Below are positions 13,002-14,524 of a stretch of DNA of 14,524 nucleotides, in pieces (positions within the stretch are counted from its first letter, which is position 1; every line of letters starts with the position of its first letter). This DNA is from an uncultured Bacilli bacterium. Its GTDB lineage: Bacteria > Bacillota_I > Bacilli_A > RFN20 > DUOF01. Below the pieces are notes generated by a model that had not been told where the DNA came from, did no database searches, and saw nothing but the letters and a program-made list of their open reading frames with translations. The DNA lies in the NCBI GenBank assembly GCA_934101685.1, contig CAKORZ010000034.1, positions 1 to 14,524 on the forward strand. Direction: 5' to 3'. The translations under genes and the position numbers were made by a program.

Positions 13002-14309
13002 CTACATGAATCCCTTGTATTCCTTACCAGCTAATTTTGCTTTAATTTGCTCATAAGTTTCACTAGCAACCCCGACCAAGATGATAATACTAGTTCCACC
13101 AAATGCTATTGCACTATTTAAATCAAAATAGATTGGTAACAATACTGGTAATACTGCAATTGCTGTTAGAGTAATTCCACCAACAAATGCAACTCTATTA
13201 ATAACTCTGAATAAGTATTTTTCTGTTTCTTTTCCTTGTCTAATTCCTGGTATGAATGAATTGTTCTTAGCTAAGTCTTCACTAAGCTTTTTAGAATCCA
13301 TTTGCATGTTTGTCCAGAAGAATGTAAACATGATAATTAAAACGATGTAAATAATTAATCCCCAATATACTCCTCCTACTTTAGTAGAATAGTTGAATAT
13401 TGCTGCTACCTTTGCTGCACCCGTACTATTAGGAAACATAGAAGCAATTGTAACTACTGCCATCATTAATGAAGAAGCAAATATTACAGGCATAACACCT
13501 GAAGGGTTTAATTTTACTGGTAAATGATGTACATCTCCAGCTTTTATTTGTGTTGTATTTTGTGAATGTTGTAAAGGTATTTTACGAACACTATTTTCAA
13601 TAAATACAACGAATATAATTACTAATAAATACGATAATACATAGATCAATAACTTTATAAATCCTTTGAACATTTCTGCACTAGTTCCTGTTAAATTAAC
13701 AAAACTATAATATGCACTTAAGAATTGAGTTGGAATACTAGCGATAATACCTGCAAATATTATCATAGAAACCCCATTACCAATACCACGTGACGTAATT
13801 CTATCAGCTAACCACATTGTAAACATTGATCCAGCTATAAGAATTGTTGTTATGTAAATATAATTCCAAGTTGTAAATTCTCCACCACCAATAGGTTTTA
13901 AGCCATAATTATTTTTCATTACTAGAATTGTTCCATAACCTTGTACTGCTGCAAGTAACAAAGTTAAATATCTAGTTGCGTTATCAATTTTCTTTCTTCC
14001 TTTTTCACCTTGTTTAGTTAAGTCTTCAAGTTTTGGAAGAATTCCCATTGATAATAATTGAATGATAATTGAAGCTGTAATATATGGAGATATACCTAAT
14101 GCAAATAATGAGAATGATTGTAAGTTTCCTCCGCCTAATACATTCATTAAAGTGAATATATCACTACCACTGAATGTAATAGAGCTAGAATCAACGCCTG
14201 GAACTATAAGTGTACATCCAAATCTGAATATAAGTATAATTCCAAGAGTAAATATAATACGCTCTCTTAGTTCTTTATTTTTAAAGATAGAGACTAATTT
14301 TCGTATCAT
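13002..14309 (-). CDS. secY: Protein translocase subunit SecY
   Basis: SecY is the channel of the Sec translocon in the cytoplasmic membrane. The 435-residue protein has about ten membrane helices and the family motifs: IFRFGCTLIVPG near the start, LGISPYITASIIIQLL (the gate helix 2b region), RITSRGIGNGVSMIIFAGI, the cytosolic loop ending RKIPLQHSQ, HHLPVKLNPSGVMPVIFASSLM, and RQGKETEKYLFRVINRV. The start codon at 14307-14309 is preceded by GAGGTG within the last codons of rplO. The stop is TAG, 14 bp before adk. Confidence 0.98.
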   Translation of the reverse strand: MIRKLVSIFKNKELRERIIFTLGIILIFRFGCTLIVPGVDSSSITFSGSDIFTLMNVLGGGNLQSFSLFALGISPYITASIIIQLLSMGILPKLEDLTKQGEKGRKKIDNATRYLTLLLAAVQGYGTILVMKNNYGLKPIGGGEFTTWNYIYITTILIAGSMFTMWLADRITSRGIGNGVSMIIFAGIIASIPTQFLSAYYSFVNLTGTSAEMFKGFIKLLIYVLSYLLVIIFVVFIENSVRKIPLQHSQNTTQIKAGDVHHLPVKLNPSGVMPVIFASSLMMAVVTIASMFPNSTGAAKVAAIFNYSTKVGGVYWGLIIYIVLIIMFTFFWTNMQMDSKKLSEDLAKNNSFIPGIRQGKETEKYLFRVINRVAFVGGITLTAIAVLPVLLPIYFDLNSAIAFGGTSIIILVGVASETYEQIKAKLAGKEYKGFM

Positions 14310-14310
14310 A

Positions 14311-14524
14311 TTAGATCACCTCAATTGATCCACCAGCATCTACGATAGCTTTTTCAGCAGACTTAGTAAATTTGTTTGCTACTACAGTTAATTTCTTAGT
14401 TAATTTGCCATTACCTAATACTTTTAATGTATCATACTTAGTCTTTAAAATTCCTTTTTCTTTTAATGTTTCTAATGTAACTTTAGAACCAGCTTTTAAT
14501 GTTTCTAAATCACCAACATTAACT
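14311..14524 (-). CDS. rplO: 50S ribosomal protein L15, C-terminal part
   Basis: Partial: the 5' end lies beyond the window. The last 70 residues include LETLKAGSKVTLETLKEKG, KTKYDTLKVLGNGKLTKKL and the end SAEKAIVDAGGSIEVI, the usual C-terminal pattern of L15. Its TAA at 14311-14313 is 1 bp before the ATG of secY, and its last codons carry the secY ribosome site. The order rplO-secY-adk is that of the spc operon. Confidence 0.95.
   Translation of the reverse strand, partial: VNVGDLETLKAGSKVTLETLKEKGILKTKYDTLKVLGNGKLTKKLTVVANKFTKSAEKAIVDAGGSIEVI

Overview
The window is very AT-rich, low-GC Gram-positive (Firmicutes-type) chromosome. The evidence is the gene order rplO-secY-adk-map-infA-rpmJ-rpsM-rpsK-rpoA-rplQ, strong AGGAGG-type ribosome sites, an RNase J, an adenylate kinase with a zinc-type lid, and a tRNA array with encoded CCA ends. 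All Trp codons I checked are TGG, and none of the 17 genes whose stop lies in the window ends in TGA (13 TAA, 4 TAG). I read this as the standard bacterial code with UGA nearly unused, as in small-genome Bacilli or Mollicutes relatives. The genus cannot be named from the sequence alone.

Layout. (1) 1-684, minus strand: seven tRNA genes, transcribed Cys, Pro, Ala, Met, Ile2, Ser, fMet. A clear promoter precedes tRNA-Cys and a second one precedes tRNA-Pro. (2) 727-1545, minus: a LytR-CpsA-Psr cell-wall ligase gene split by one in-frame TAA; 56 further codons stay open after it. (3) 1745-3526, plus: RNase J from its own promoter, ending in a strong hairpin shared with the converging gene. (4) 3572-5719, minus: a secreted, membrane-anchored relative of type I pullulanase whose catalytic residues all appear substituted. 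It is divergent from a four-helix membrane protein (5829-6779) that overlaps a Maf nucleotide pyrophosphatase gene. The two divergent promoters are mirror images around a 23-bp palindrome. (5) 7368-7598, plus: a tiny Tyr/Pro-rich membrane protein with its own terminator. (6) 7636-8230: about 600 bp without a gene, between two converging terminators. It holds a 16-bp direct repeat, three extended -10-like boxes and a stretch that can fold as a rod, possibly an unannotated small RNA. (7) 8291-14524, minus: the end of the spc/alpha ribosomal-protein operon. It continues past rplQ into a 61-codon membrane protein and a membrane-anchored PTS IIB-like domain that has lost its phosphocysteine, and stops at a good intrinsic terminator.

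The ribosomal, SecY, Adk, Map, IF-1 and RNA polymerase alpha genes are core translation, secretion and transcription functions under one long transcript. An internal promoter lies before rpmJ. The accessory interest is two apparent pseudoenzymes of carbohydrate families (pullulanase-like and IIB-like), both membrane-anchored, plus the non-coding block at 7636-8230.
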